From: Buchnera aphidicola (Takecallis taiwana)
Lineage (GTDB): Bacteria; Pseudomonadota; Gammaproteobacteria; Enterobacterales; Enterobacteriaceae
Length of the DNA: 64,000 nt
Assembly: GCF_039355125.1 (NCBI RefSeq)
Contig: NZ_CP134979.1
Span: 102,890-166,889, forward strand
Direction of reading: 5' to 3'
Shown here: in pieces, positions 51,810 to 63,288 of the stretch
How positions within the stretch are numbered: position 1 is the stretch's first letter
Layout of the letters: each line of letters starts with the position of its first letter
Program-made: the position numbers and the translations under genes
Notes under the pieces: generated by a model
What the model was told of the DNA's origin: nothing
The model's database searches: none
Seen by the model: only the letters and a program-made list of their open reading frames with translations

Positions 51810-54257
51810 TTATGATAATATTTGTAATAAATCAGAAAAAATTCCAGCAGCTGTTACATTATTTCCTGCACCATAACCTCTTAATATTAAAGGCATTGGT
51901 TGATAATATTTGCTGTATATTATTAGTGCATTTTCACCATCTTTTATATTATATAGTGGATCCATTTTATCTACTTCGGTTAGTTTGACTTGACATGATC
52001 CGTTTTGTTTAATTGTTCCTATTAATCTTAAGACTTTCTTATTTTCTTGAGATTTTTTAATTTTATCAAAAAAATACGAATCTAATTCTGGTAATTTTTT
52101 TATAAAATCGGCTTCATTTGTTAATTGAAGTAATGTATTTGGTAATATTGGTATAATGTTAATGTCTTTTAGTTCCAGCTGATATCCTGCTTCTCGTGCT
52201 ATAATTAGTAATTTTCTAGCAACATCCATGCCTGATAAATCGTCTTTTGGGTTTGGTTCTGTAAATCCGAGTTTTTTAGCCATTATAGTAGCTTCTGAAA
52301 TTGATAATCCTTCTTCTAATTTTCCAAAAATAAATGATAATGATCCTGATAGTATTCCTTTAAATTGAATTAATTCATCTCCAGAATAAAATAAATTTTT
52401 TAATGTCTGAATAATTGGTAAACCGGCACTCACGTTAGTTTCATATAAAAATTTTTTATTAGATTTTATTGAAATATTTCTGATATTTTCATATTCTTGC
52501 CAACTATTCGTGTTAGCTTTTTTGTTTGGAGTCACAATATGAATTTTATTTTTTAAAATATTACAATAGTTTTTAGTAATATCTTGACTAGCTGTACAAT
52601 CCACAATAACAGGATTACTGCAGTGAATGTTTGTAGCATATTCAATTAATTTTTGTATACAAAATTTTTGATTATATTGTTGTAATTCTTGTTTCCAATA
52701 TTTTAAATTAATACCATGGAAATTTATTACCATGTGTTTCGAATTAGTAATACCACATATTTTAAATTGTATATTTTTACTAAGTAATTTTTTTTGTTGG
52801 TTTTTTATTTGTGTAATTAAAGCTGTTCCTATTCCTCCAACACCTATTATAAATATTTCAATAGTATTTATACTATGGATAGTATTATTATGGATAATAT
52901 TTATATTTTCAATAATGTTGTTATTGTCTGTAAGAACTACGATGGCATTTTTAGAAAAATGATTATTAACAGATATAATATTTAAATCAGTTTTTTTTAA
53001 GGAATCAAAAATTTTTCTTTTAGTGTGTATATTATTGTGTATATTAGTACTAATAATTGCTAACATTTTTAATTTTTGATTAATATTAATAATATTTAAT
53101 ATGCAATCATCTAATTCTTGTTTTAATGCTTGTTGTAAGATAGTTTTTATTTTTTGTATGTTTTTTTCTATAATATAAAAAAAAACTTTATTTTCTAAAA
53201 GTGAATTTGTTGTTGATAAGATACGAACCTTACGATTTAAAAAAATTGAAAATATTTTTCTTGTAATTGGGTTAAGATAATTTGATTCATTTACTTGAAT
53301 GATAATTATTATAACATTGTTAATATATGTAATACCTTGAATATCTTGTGTATTAGTTTCTACATTTTTTTTAATTATTGTACCACTATGTTCTGGAAAG
53401 TATGTATTTTTAATAATACATTTTATATTATATTGTGATAATGGGAGAATAGTTTTTGGATGTAATACCTTTGCCCCAAAATGTGATAATTCTATTGCGT
53501 TTTGATAAGAGATTGTATGTAGTAATTTTGCTTGTGGTACAATTCTTGGATCTGCGGTATAGATTCCATCTACATCAGTCCATATTTCACATGCATTGGC
53601 ATTTAAACATACAGATAATATAGCAGCGGAGTAGTCAGATCCATTTCGACCTAAAGTTACTAATTCTTGTTTTTTATTACCAGCAATAAATCCTGGCATA
53701 AAAATTATATGTTTTTTTGGTATATCTAAATTTTGGATTTTAATTTTTGATTCTGATATTTTTACATGCGCATTAAGATAGTTATTATTTGCAATAATAT
53801 ATTTAACTGGATTTAGTATGAATACAGGGTATTTTTGTGAATGAAATATTTTTTGCATAATTTTTATAGAAAAAATTTCGCCTTGTGATATAATTTTTGC
53901 AAAAAATTTTTCTATGTTGTTTTGAGTGAAATTAATATTTTTTATGTTATGTTTTATTTTTTTGATTTTCTGATTGATATATTCAATCATTTCTATATCA
54001 GGGAACTCTTGGTGGTATTTTTTTATTCCGATAATTAGATTGTATAAAATTGTTTCTATCTTTTGAAATAGCATGTTGGAGTCATATTTTAATATTATAT
54101 TTTTATTAATTTTTTCTAGATAATTAGTTATCTTTGCAGGTGCAGATAATACAACAGCAATTTCTTCATATTGAAATTTTTTTTTGATGATTTTTGATAC
54201 ATCTAAGAATCTTTGTGAATTTGATAAAGATGTTCCGCCAAATTTAAGTACTCGCAT
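51810..54257 (-). CDS. thrA: Bifunctional aspartokinase I / homoserine dehydrogenase I
   Basis: 815 residues (E. coli 820). The N-terminal aspartokinase starts [11 protein letters not shown] and includes [16 protein letters not shown] and [13 protein letters not shown]. Two ACT-type regulatory domains, where threonine binds in E. coli, cover about 315-460 and are diverged. The homoserine dehydrogenase part begins at the NADP loop [13 protein letters not shown] (about 470) and carries [17 protein letters not shown] and [16 protein letters not shown]. It heads the operon. No thrL-like leader peptide rich in Thr/Ile codons is found upstream, so attenuation appears lost. Confidence 0.98.
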   Translation of the reverse strand: MRVLKFGGTSLSNSQRFLDVSKIIKKKFQYEEIAVVLSAPAKITNYLEKINKNIILKYDSNMLFQKIETILYNLIIGIKKYHQEFPDIEMIEYINQKIKKIKHNIKNINFTQNNIEKFFAKIISQGEIFSIKIMQKIFHSQKYPVFILNPVKYIIANNNYLNAHVKISESKIKIQNLDIPKKHIIFMPGFIAGNKKQELVTLGRNGSDYSAAILSVCLNANACEIWTDVDGIYTADPRIVPQAKLLHTISYQNAIELSHFGAKVLHPKTILPLSQYNIKCIIKNTYFPEHSGTIIKKNVETNTQDIQGITYINNVIIIIIQVNESNYLNPITRKIFSIFLNRKVRILSTTNSLLENKVFFYIIEKNIQKIKTILQQALKQELDDCILNIININQKLKMLAIISTNIHNNIHTKRKIFDSLKKTDLNIISVNNHFSKNAIVVLTDNNNIIENINIIHNNTIHSINTIEIFIIGVGGIGTALITQIKNQQKKLLSKNIQFKICGITNSKHMVINFHGINLKYWKQELQQYNQKFCIQKLIEYATNIHCSNPVIVDCTASQDITKNYCNILKNKIHIVTPNKKANTNSWQEYENIRNISIKSNKKFLYETNVSAGLPIIQTLKNLFYSGDELIQFKGILSGSLSFIFGKLEEGLSISEATIMAKKLGFTEPNPKDDLSGMDVARKLLIIAREAGYQLELKDINIIPILPNTLLQLTNEADFIKKLPELDSYFFDKIKKSQENKKVLRLIGTIKQNGSCQVKLTEVDKMDPLYNIKDGENALIIYSKYYQPMPLILRGYGAGNNVTAAGIFSDLLQILS

Positions 54258-54595
54258 GGAATGTATTTACCTTCATGTCATTGATCATGGATTATTTATT
54301 ATATATAATATTGCTATTATAATAATAATAATTTTAGTACAACATTTTTACATTAAGATATTCATGTGTATTATGAAAATAATAAAATGCTCTTATAATA
54401 TTCAGATTTACTTATTGTAATAAATATATGATTTATAAATTCATTATATACATTAATAGGAAATTATTATAATAGAATATGTTAATTATTTATATAGTAT
54501 AGTAAATAATGTTAAATATTTATTTTTTGTATAAAGGTTATTATTGTTATTAGTGTTAGATTTAATATTTTAATTTTAAAAATTATAAGGTAATT
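54258..54595. other. Divergent spacer between thrA and truA
   Basis: This is 338 bp of A/T-rich DNA with no gene. On the minus strand TTGTAC (54342-54337) and TATAAT (54321-54316) lie 15 bp apart about 60 bp upstream of thrA, a weak sigma-70 candidate with short spacing. A leader ORF or attenuator hairpin for threonine control is not seen. Confidence 0.4.
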
Positions 54596-55390
54596 ATGAA
54601 TAAAAATCTACAAATAATAAAATTTGCAGCGGGATTAGAATATGATGGCAGTAATTATCATGGATGGCAAATACAAAAAGCAGGTATTTTAAGTGTACAA
54701 TTTGAAGTAGAAAAAGCAATTTCTATGATCGCAAATCATAAAATAGAGGTTTTTTGTTCGGGTAGAACGGATGCATATGTTCATAGTATTGGTCAAGTTA
54801 TACATTTTGAAACACATGCTATTCGTAAAAATATATCTTGGATTTTAGGTATTAATAGTTATTTACCTAAAAATATTTCTATACAATGGATTAAACAAGT
54901 TTCTGATGTATTTCATGCCAGGTATAGTGCAATTTCTCGTGCTTATCGATATATTATTTATAATAATGTGATTAGGTCAGCTATATTAAAGAATCGTGTT
55001 CATTTTGAACATATTTTATTAAATGTACAAGCTATGCATCAAGCTAGTCAATTACTTATTGGAGAATATGATTTTAGTTCATTTCGATCAAAAAAATGCC
55101 AATCTCGTACGCCATTTAGAAAAATTATTTCGATGGATGTGTATAAATGGAATAAATTTATTTTTGTTGATATTGAAGCAAATTCATTTCTACAATATAT
55201 GGCTAGGAATATTATTGGATGTTTGCTAGAAATTGGTAAAATGAAACAGAATATTTCCTGGATAATGTCTGTTTTAAAGAAAAAAAATCGTTTTTTTTGT
55301 GCTCCTACTGCTAATCCTAGTGGGTTATATTTACTTAATGTGAAGTATCCAAATTTTTTTAAGTTACCAATTACATATAATCAAGAATAA
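54596..55390 (+). CDS. truA: tRNA pseudouridine synthase A
   Basis: 264 residues (E. coli 270). It makes pseudouridine at positions 38-40 of the anticodon arm. GLEYDGSNYHGWQIQ is at 13-27 and the catalytic Asp59 lies in SGRTDAYVHS; the family consensus is GRTDAGVHA, so a Tyr replaces a nearly invariant Gly at 61. SRAYRYIIYN and FDFSSFR-like DFSSFRSKKCQSRTP are kept. The ribosome site AAGG is 6 bases before the ATG. secA follows after 160 bp. Confidence 0.96.
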   Translation: MNKNLQIIKFAAGLEYDGSNYHGWQIQKAGILSVQFEVEKAISMIANHKIEVFCSGRTDAYVHSIGQVIHFETHAIRKNISWILGINSYLPKNISIQWIKQVSDVFHARYSAISRAYRYIIYNNVIRSAILKNRVHFEHILLNVQAMHQASQLLIGEYDFSSFRSKKCQSRTPFRKIISMDVYKWNKFIFVDIEANSFLQYMARNIIGCLLEIGKMKQNISWIMSVLKKKNRFFCAPTANPSGLYLLNVKYPNFFKLPITYNQE

Positions 55391-55550
55391 TATTATATAT
55401 TAGAATAATATTAATATATATTTAATATAATATTTTATTGGAAATATATAATTTCCAGGATTTATCAAAAATTATTAATTATATTCTTGAATTTTTATGT
55501 ATATTTTATAAATTACTATCATATATCAGGATTTTCATTAGGAATCTTTT

Positions 55551-58042
55551 ATGTTTTCAAAAATTATAGATTTTTTATTTAGAAATAAAAATTACTTGAA
55601 ATTAAAAAAAATAAAACACATTATAGATAATATAAATCATTTGGAAAATCGTTTTAGTTCTTTAACAGATCATCAATTAAAAAAAAAACTCAAATTTTTA
55701 AACATGCTATAAAATGTGGTACATCTTTAGATAGTTTATTACCTGAAGCGTTTGCAACAGTGCGTGAAGCAAGCAAGAGAGTGTTTCATATGAGGCATTT
55801 TGATGTGCAATTAGCTGGAGGAATTATTTTATATGAAAATTGTATTGCTGAAATGTGTACTGGAGAAGGCAAAACGTTAACTGCAACTTTATCTGCTTAT
55901 TTAAACGCTCTTAGCGGTCATGGTGTACATATAGTTACTATGAATGAATATTTAGCACAACGTGATGCTAAAAAAAATAAAACTTTGTTTGAATTTTTAG
56001 GATTAAAGGTTGGTCTCCTGTTATCTAATATGTCAATTAAAAACAAGCAAGAAGCATATCTTGCTGATATTACTTACGGTACAAATCATGAATTTTGTTT
56101 TGATTATTTACGTGATAATATGGTATTTTCCTGTGATCAAAAAGTACAACGCGGTTTATTTTATGCTTTAATTGATGAAGTTGATTCTATTTTGATTGAT
56201 GAAGCACGTACCCCGTTAATTATTTCGGGTCCGTCTAAAGAAAATATCGAAATGTATCATATAATTAATAAATTAGTTCCTCATTTTATACTTCAAAAAA
56301 TAGAATCTGTGGATCCTGCTAAATATACAGGACATTTTTTTATTGATGAAAAAAGTAAACAAGTTTTTTTAACTGAGCTTGGTTTACAAAAAGTTGAATC
56401 TTTATTATCGAATTGTAATTTTATTAAAAATAGTCAATCACTATACTCAAGTCAAAATTTTGTTTTCATACAGCATATTATTTCTGCTTTACGGGCACAT
56501 TTTATTTTTTTTCGTGATATAGATTATATTATAAAAGATAAAAAAGTAATTATTATTGATGAACATACAGGTAGAATGATGCCGGATCGAAGATGGTCAG
56601 ATGGTTTACATCAAGCAATAGAAGCAAAAGAAAATATAAATATATTACATACAAACCATACTTTAGCATCTATAACGTTGCAAAATTATTTTAAAATGTA
56701 TAAAAAACTTTCAGGTATGACAGGAACTGCATCGACCGAAGCATTTGAATTAGAAATGATTTATGGTTTAAAGACAGTTACAATACCTACAAATTATCCA
56801 ATGATTCGTAAAGATTTGACTGATTTAATATATATTACTGAACGGGATAAAATACATGCGATTATAAAAGATATTCAATATTATGTTGTAAAAAATCAAC
56901 CTGTTTTAGTTGGTACAACTTCAATACAAAAATCTGAAATTATTTCTAAACAATTAACGAAGTTAGGCATTAAACATAATGTCTTAAATGCTAAATCTTA
57001 TAAAAAAGAGGCTGATATTATCTCTAAAGCAGGAAAATTAAGTGCTGTAACAATCTCAACAAATATGGCAGGCCGGGGTACAGATATTATCTTGGGAGGT
57101 ATAATTAAAATAAATCCAAAAATACCAGTGGATATACATGATCAGTATAAACAAGAAGAATGGTTAAAAGAACACAATCATGTAATCTCATTAGGTGGTT
57201 TACATGTTATTGGAACTGAGCGTCATGAATCACGTAGAATTGATAATCAATTAATAGGTAGGACAGGAAGACAAGGCGCACCAGGTTCATCAAGGTTTTA
57301 TTTATCTTTAGAAGATCCTTTAATACGTATTTTTATATCAAACAGTATGAAAAATTTTATTTTAAAATTTAATACACACTCTGATAAACCTATCGAACAT
57401 AATTGGATAATGAACGCTATTACGTATGCTCAAAAAAGAGTAGAAAATTATAATTTTGAAATTCGAAAAGAATTATTAGAATATGATGACATTTTAAATA
57501 CACATAGAAATATTTTTTATTTTATTCGAGATGATATTTTAAATACTAAAAATAGTAAATATATTGTGTTAAGGAATTTCTTGCATGTCATTTATAGGAT
57601 TTTAAAATTACATTGTTCTAATAATGTTCCTAATATTAAATGGAATATTCAAATTTTGATGTCGATTTTTAAAAATGATTTTAATTTATTTATTCCAATA
57701 GAACGATGGTTGAAAGATAATACTAGTATTTCTACTACTTGTATTTTACATAAAATTTATAGAAAAGTACAGCATCATTATCGTAAGGTAGAAAAAATTA
57801 CAGGGTATAATAATATTCGAATCATGGAAAAAAATATTATGTTAAATACTGTAGATTTTTTTTGGAAAGAACATTTATCATTTATGGAATATTTACGTCA
57901 TGGAATACATTTACGAGGTTATGCTCAAAAAAATCCTAAACACGAATATATTAAAGAATCGTTTTTTGTATTTTCTAAAATGTTAGATACGTTAAAATAT
58001 GAAATTAGTGCAAATATAATTAAAAAAATATTTTATATATAG
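55551..58042 (+). CDS. secA: Preprotein translocase ATPase SecA, frameshifted at an A10 tract
   Basis: From ATG 55551 the protein reads MFSKIIDFLFRNKNY and so on to LTDHQLKKK (E. coli LSDEELKGK). It then crosses an A10 tract (55679-55688) and would stop at TAA 55710-55712. The adjacent frame continues the homology exactly (TQIFKHAIKCGTSLDSLLPEAFA; E. coli [23 protein letters not shown]). One extra A, or a -1 ribosomal slip, gives 830 residues. Walker A GEGKT is then at 105-109, followed by DEVDSILIDEARTP and MAGRGTDI. The C-terminal linker and zinc-binding SecB/lipid tail of E. coli SecA (901 aa) are absent; the protein ends just after ESFFVFSKMLDTLKYE. SecA is essential for export, so correction must occur if the sequence is right. 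Confidence 0.93.
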
Positions 58043-58132
58043 TAATGTATGATTAAAAATTTTTTATTTTTTTATTATTATCAATATAATTTATATAAAA
58101 CAATTTCAACAGTATATTATTGGAACAGATTT

Positions 58133-59185
58133 ATGCGTATTGAAGAAGGTATTAAATTAGGTTTTAAAGATGTTTTAATTACACCAAAAAGATCAACATT
58201 AAAAAGTCGTTCTGAAGTTAATTTAAAGAGAAATATTCATTTTAAATACTCTAATATGATTAGTTCGGGTATTCCAATTATTGCATCAAATATGGATACT
58301 GTAGGTACATTTAATATGGCTGTACAATTATCTGCTGTCAATATTATAACAGCTATACATAAGTATTATACTGTGAATGAATGGAGAAGTTTTATTACCC
58401 ATGTACCGCATGATTTTTTTGATTATATTATGGTTTCAACTGGTGTTTCGGATGCTGATTATACTAAATTAAAAAAGATATTATCGTTATCACCGTTATT
58501 AAAATATATTTGTATTGATATAGCAAACGGGTACTCAGATAATTTAATTCAATTTGTAACAAAAATACGTACTAAGTTCCCAAATAAAATTATTTGTGCT
58601 GGTAATGTAGTAACTGGAGAAATGGTTGAAGCTTTATTACTTTCTGGTGCGGATATTGTTAAGATTGGTATTGGACCAGGTTCTGTTTGTACCACACGTA
58701 CTAAAACGGGAGTTGGTTATCCTCAATTATCTGCTATTATTGAATGTGCAGATGCTGCTCATGGTTTACAAGGACATATTATTAGTGATGGAGGTTGTAT
58801 TAATTCTGGTGATATCGCTAAAGCATTTGGAGCAGGCGCTGATTTTGTAATGTTAGGTGGTATATTTGCTGGACATAATGAATGTGAAGGTAAAATTATT
58901 ACAGAGAATAATGACAAATTTATGTTATTTTATGGAATGAGTTCTAAAAACGCTATGAAATTGCATATGGGGAAAGTTGCTGGTTATAAAACAGATGAAG
59001 GTAAATTAGTAAAATTATTATTGAAAGGTCCAGTGAAAAATACAGTACTTGATATATTAGGTGGTTTAAGATCATCTTGTACTTATGTTGGTGCTAGGGA
59101 AATTAAAGAATTAAATAAAAGAACGACATTTATTAGGGTACTAGAGCAGGAAAATACAATTTTTAATGATGGTACATTGTTTTAA
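58133..59185 (+). CDS. guaC: GMP reductase
   Basis: 350 residues from ATG 58133 (E. coli 347). The open frame reaches back to 58049, but those 28 residues are non-family, and GGA lies 8 bases before this ATG. It deaminates GMP to IMP with NADPH. The catalytic Cys186 lies in [38 protein letters not shown] is the phosphate-binding region; [15 protein letters not shown] is the family start. It is 90 bp after secA and 139 bp before aceE, the same order as in Buchnera, where mutT may intervene; no mutT is seen here. Confidence 0.97.
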   Translation: MRIEEGIKLGFKDVLITPKRSTLKSRSEVNLKRNIHFKYSNMISSGIPIIASNMDTVGTFNMAVQLSAVNIITAIHKYYTVNEWRSFITHVPHDFFDYIMVSTGVSDADYTKLKKILSLSPLLKYICIDIANGYSDNLIQFVTKIRTKFPNKIICAGNVVTGEMVEALLLSGADIVKIGIGPGSVCTTRTKTGVGYPQLSAIIECADAAHGLQGHIISDGGCINSGDIAKAFGAGADFVMLGGIFAGHNECEGKIITENNDKFMLFYGMSSKNAMKLHMGKVAGYKTDEGKLVKLLLKGPVKNTVLDILGGLRSSCTYVGAREIKELNKRTTFIRVLEQENTIFNDGTLF

Positions 59186-59324
59186 TATTAGGTGTAATAT
59201 GTTTGATATATATATACGTTATATGTTATATATTCAATAAATTGTTCAGTTTTTTTATTATTTAAAATTATTACTAGTATATTAAATAAAACAGTCATTG
59301 TAAATAAATAAAGGAATATTCAGC

Positions 59325-61988
59325 ATGTCAAATGATTCTCAGTATGATATTGATCCTATTGAAACTATTGAATGGACGGATTCTATTGAGTCAATTATTT
59401 TAAAAGATGGAATACATCGCGCGAAATTTATAATAAAAAAATTAATAACAAAATTCAAGAAATATAGAGTATCTGATACAATGCATGATTTTGTTACTGA
59501 TTATATTAATACTATACCTGTTAATCAAGAAAAAAAATATCCAGGTAATTTAGATATAGAAAAAAGAATTCGTTCATTTATACGGTGGAATGCAATTGTT
59601 ATGGTGTTACGTGCTTCTAATAAAAATTTAGAACTTGGAGGGCATTTATCATCATTTCAATCATCTGCAACAATTTACGAAGTTTGTTTTAATCATTTTT
59701 TTCGTGCTGTAAATAAAAATTGTGATGGCGATTTAATATATTTCCAGGGACATATTGCGCCAGGTATTTATGCACGTGCTTTTTTAGAAGGAAGATTAAG
59801 CGAAAGTCAAATTAATAATTTTAGACAAGAAGTATTAGGTGATGGATTATCTTCATATCCGCATCCAAAATTAATGCCTGAATTTTGGCAATTTCCTACT
59901 GTTTCTATGGGACTAAGTCCAATCAATTCTATTTATCAAGCAAAATTTTTAAAATATTTAGAGAATAGAAACTTAAAAAATACACAAAATAGAACAGTAT
60001 ATGCTTTTTTAGGTGATGGAGAAATGGATGAACCAGAATCTAAAGGTGCAATTACTGTTGCTGCTAGAGAAAAATTAAATAATTTAATTTATGTAATAAA
60101 TTGTAATTTACAACGTTTAGATGGTCCTGTAATTGGTAATGGTAAAATTATCAATGAATTAGAAAGTTTATTTTATGGTGCTGGATGGAAAATTATCAAA
60201 GTAATTTGGGGTGATCGATGGGATATCTTATTAAAAAAAGATGTAAGTGGTAAATTAGTGCAATTGATGAATGAAACTTTAGATGGTGATTATCAAACAT
60301 TTAAGTCAAAAGATGGTGCGTATATTAGAAAACATTTCTTTGGAAAATACCCAGAAACATTAGAATTAGTAAAAGATATGTCTGATGAAGAAATTTGGTT
60401 ATTAAATAGAGGTGGACACGATCCCAAAAAAATTTTCTCTGCTTTTTATAAAGCTAAGAAATCAAAAAATAAACCTGTTGTCATTTTAATTCATACAATA
60501 AAAGGGTATGGAATGGGTCGTTTAGCAGAAGGAAAAAATGTTGCACATCAAATTAAAAAAATGAATATTTGTGATTTAAAATATTTTTGTCAACGATTTA
60601 ATTTACCTATTTTAGAAGAAAATATTCCTGATCTTCCATATGTAACTTTTAATAAAAATTCTATAGAATATAATTATTTGCATGATAGGAGAAAAACACT
60701 AGGCGGTTATATTCCTACTAGAAGATCTAACTTTACAGAAACATTACATTTACCAACTTTAGACAACTTTAATTCAGTATTGGTAGCTCAGAATCGTAAG
60801 ATTTCTACAACAATGATTTTTGTACGTATATTAAATATATTATTAGACTTTAAATTTTTAAAAGAACGTATTGTCCCTATTATTGCTGATGAAGCTCGTA
60901 CATTTGGAATGGAAGGTTTATTTAGAAAAATTGGTATTTATAATGTTGATGGTCAAAAGTATACCCCTCAAGATAAAAATCAATTAGCTTATTATAAAGA
61001 AAATAAAAATGGACAGATATTACAAGAGGGTATTAATGAATTAGGTGCTGCATCTTCTTGGTTAGCTGCTGCAACTTCATATAGTAATAATAATTTTCCT
61101 ATGATTCCGTTTTATATTTATTATTCCATGTTTGGATTTCAACGTATTGGCGATTTATGTTGGGCAGCTGGAGATCAGCAAGCAAGAGGGTTTTTAATTG
61201 GAGCTACTTCTGGTAGAACGACTCTAAATGGTGAAGGATTACAACATGAAGATGGACATAGTCATATTCATTTTCTGACTGTACCTAATTGTATTTCTTA
61301 TGATCCGGCGTATTCGTATGAAATTGCTGTCATTATACAAGATGGATTACAGAGAATGTATGGATCTTCTCAGGAAAATATATATTATTATATTACTACA
61401 ATGAATGAAAATTATTTTATGCCTGAAATGCCTTGCAATGTTGAAGAAGGTATTAAAAAAGGAATTTATAAATTACGTTCATTACATACTCAAACACATA
61501 AAGTACAATTAATGGGTTCTGGAGCAATTTTAAGAAGCATAATAGATGCTGCAGAGATTTTATACAATGATTATCATATTGGATCTGACATTTATAGCGT
61601 GACATCGTTTACAGAATTAGCACGAGATGGGCAAGATTGTGAAAGATGGAATATGTTACATCCTCATGATCAGCCTAAAATTCCTTATATTACTCAAATT
61701 ATGAATTCTGATCCAGCGGTAGCAGCTACTGATTATATGAAATTATTTGCTGATCAAGTACGACACTATGTTCCAGCTAAAACGTATCGAGTATTAGGAA
61801 CCGATGGATTTGGTCGTTCAGATAGTCGTAAAAATTTACGTTATTATTTTGAAATTAGTGCACATTATATTGTTATTGCAGCATTAACAGAATTATCTAA
61901 TTGTGCAGTAATAGATAAAGATATTGTTTGGGATGCAATACTAAAATTTAATATTAATACTAAAAAAATTAATCCACGTTTAGCATAA
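59325..61988 (+). CDS. aceE: Pyruvate dehydrogenase E1 component
   Basis: 887 residues, equal to E. coli AceE, the homodimeric E1. It decarboxylates pyruvate with ThDP and acetylates the lipoyl arm of AceF. The ThDP/magnesium motif runs from GDGEMDEPESKGA to NCNLQRLDGP (about 230-265). HIAPGIYARAFLEGR, ADEARTFGMEGLFR and LNGEGLQHEDGHSH, a mobile loop holding active-site His residues, are intact. AAGGA sits 10 bases before the ATG. First gene of aceE-aceF-lpd; no pdhR regulator gene lies upstream, unlike E. coli. Confidence 0.99.
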   Translation: MSNDSQYDIDPIETIEWTDSIESIILKDGIHRAKFIIKKLITKFKKYRVSDTMHDFVTDYINTIPVNQEKKYPGNLDIEKRIRSFIRWNAIVMVLRASNKNLELGGHLSSFQSSATIYEVCFNHFFRAVNKNCDGDLIYFQGHIAPGIYARAFLEGRLSESQINNFRQEVLGDGLSSYPHPKLMPEFWQFPTVSMGLSPINSIYQAKFLKYLENRNLKNTQNRTVYAFLGDGEMDEPESKGAITVAAREKLNNLIYVINCNLQRLDGPVIGNGKIINELESLFYGAGWKIIKVIWGDRWDILLKKDVSGKLVQLMNETLDGDYQTFKSKDGAYIRKHFFGKYPETLELVKDMSDEEIWLLNRGGHDPKKIFSAFYKAKKSKNKPVVILIHTIKGYGMGRLAEGKNVAHQIKKMNICDLKYFCQRFNLPILEENIPDLPYVTFNKNSIEYNYLHDRRKTLGGYIPTRRSNFTETLHLPTLDNFNSVLVAQNRKISTTMIFVRILNILLDFKFLKERIVPIIADEARTFGMEGLFRKIGIYNVDGQKYTPQDKNQLAYYKENKNGQILQEGINELGAASSWLAAATSYSNNNFPMIPFYIYYSMFGFQRIGDLCWAAGDQQARGFLIGATSGRTTLNGEGLQHEDGHSHIHFLTVPNCISYDPAYSYEIAVIIQDGLQRMYGSSQENIYYYITTMNENYFMPEMPCNVEEGIKKGIYKLRSLHTQTHKVQLMGSGAILRSIIDAAEILYNDYHIGSDIYSVTSFTELARDGQDCERWNMLHPHDQPKIPYITQIMNSDPAVAATDYMKLFADQVRHYVPAKTYRVLGTDGFGRSDSRKNLRYYFEISAHYIVIAALTELSNCAVIDKDIVWDAILKFNINTKKINPRLA

Positions 61989-62001
61989 GAGGTTGTATTG
62001 A

Positions 62002-63186
62002 GTGGATATTGTAATCAAAATTCCCGATATTGGTATAGAGAAAGCAGAAGTAATCGATATTTTAGTACATGTCAATGATATTGTTGAAAAAGAACAAAGT
62101 TTACTTGTCATAGAAGGTGATAAAGCTTCTATGGAAATTCCTTCAACCCATCATGGAAAAGTTAAAGAAATTAAAGTAAAAGTAACAGATATTGTGCATC
62201 AAGATTCTATTATTATAATTTTAGAAACTATAGACGATCCTTTACCTGAATTAAATGATACTCCAAACCATACAAAAGTTATCGATACTCATGATGTTAT
62301 AATACACGCTTCACCTTTAGTACGGCGTTTAGCACGTGCGTCAAATATTGATTTGAGAAACATTAATGGAAGGGGTAGAAAAAATAGAATCCTGAAGGAT
62401 GATTTAGATAATTATTTAGAGAACAATCTTAATAATAACAATTTATCAAAAAAGTATGACCATGTATATAATTTTGATTTTAGTCGGTTTGGCGAAGTAG
62501 AAGAGATTCAGTTAAGTAAGATTAAAAAACGTTCAGGAAGTTTATTATGTTTAAATTGGTCAACTATTCCGCATGTTACACAATTTGATGAAGTTGATAT
62601 TACAGATTTAGAAGCGTTTCGTATTAAATATAATGATCGTATAACGGTGAAAGAAAAAAAAATAACATTGTTAGCGTTTATTGTGAAATCTATTACTAAA
62701 GGATTAGAGAAATTTCCTTATTTAAATAGTACAATTTCTCATAACCAAGAAGTTATATTTTTAAAAAAATATATTAATATTGGTATTGCCGTAGATACTA
62801 TTCATGGATTACTTGTTCCAGTAATCAAAGATGTTAAAAATAAAAATTTATCTGACATTGCATGCGAGATATATCATATATCCAAGTATGCCCGTTTAGG
62901 GAAATTAAAATTTTCTGATTTACAGGGTGGTTGTTTTACGATTTCTAGTTTGGGTAGTATAGGAGGGACTGCTTTTTCTCCAATTATTAATGCCGCTGAA
63001 GCAGCTATTTTAGGCGTTTCAAAATTTTCTTACAAACCTATTTGGAATGGTAGTGAATTTATTCCAAGATTAATTTTACCTATAGCATTATCTTATGATC
63101 ATCGTATTATAGATGGAGCAGAAGGTGCAAAATTTATTTCTTATATAAATACATTATTATCGGATGTGAGATTATTATTAGTATAA
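62002..63186 (+). CDS. aceF: Dihydrolipoamide acetyltransferase E2 (single lipoyl domain, GTG start)
   Basis: 394 residues; E. coli AceF has 630 with three lipoyl domains. Only one is present, with lipoyl Lys41 in EGDKASMEI. The peripheral-subunit-binding domain follows (ASPLVRRLARASNIDL, about 105-120, then RILKDDLDNYL). The catalytic domain ends with His367 and Asp371 in SYDHRIIDGAEG. The start is GTG 62002, 13 bp after the aceE stop, with AGAGG upstream; no in-frame ATG precedes it. The Ala/Pro-rich swinging linkers of E. coli are nearly gone. Shortening is by clean domain loss. Confidence 0.97.
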   Translation: MDIVIKIPDIGIEKAEVIDILVHVNDIVEKEQSLLVIEGDKASMEIPSTHHGKVKEIKVKVTDIVHQDSIIIILETIDDPLPELNDTPNHTKVIDTHDVIIHASPLVRRLARASNIDLRNINGRGRKNRILKDDLDNYLENNLNNNNLSKKYDHVYNFDFSRFGEVEEIQLSKIKKRSGSLLCLNWSTIPHVTQFDEVDITDLEAFRIKYNDRITVKEKKITLLAFIVKSITKGLEKFPYLNSTISHNQEVIFLKKYINIGIAVDTIHGLLVPVIKDVKNKNLSDIACEIYHISKYARLGKLKFSDLQGGCFTISSLGSIGGTAFSPIINAAEAAILGVSKFSYKPIWNGSEFIPRLILPIALSYDHRIIDGAEGAKFISYINTLLSDVRLLLV

Positions 63187-63288
63187 ATATAATAAAATGT
63201 AATATATGTTTGTTTTAAATAAACAGCATAATTACTAAAAAATATTTATTATTATACTGTATTATATATATTATTTTTAAGGATAAAT

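Noticed and set aside
58049..58132. N-terminal extension of guaC
   Set aside because: The 28 residues are low-complexity and absent from GMP reductases; ATG 58133 has a ribosome site.
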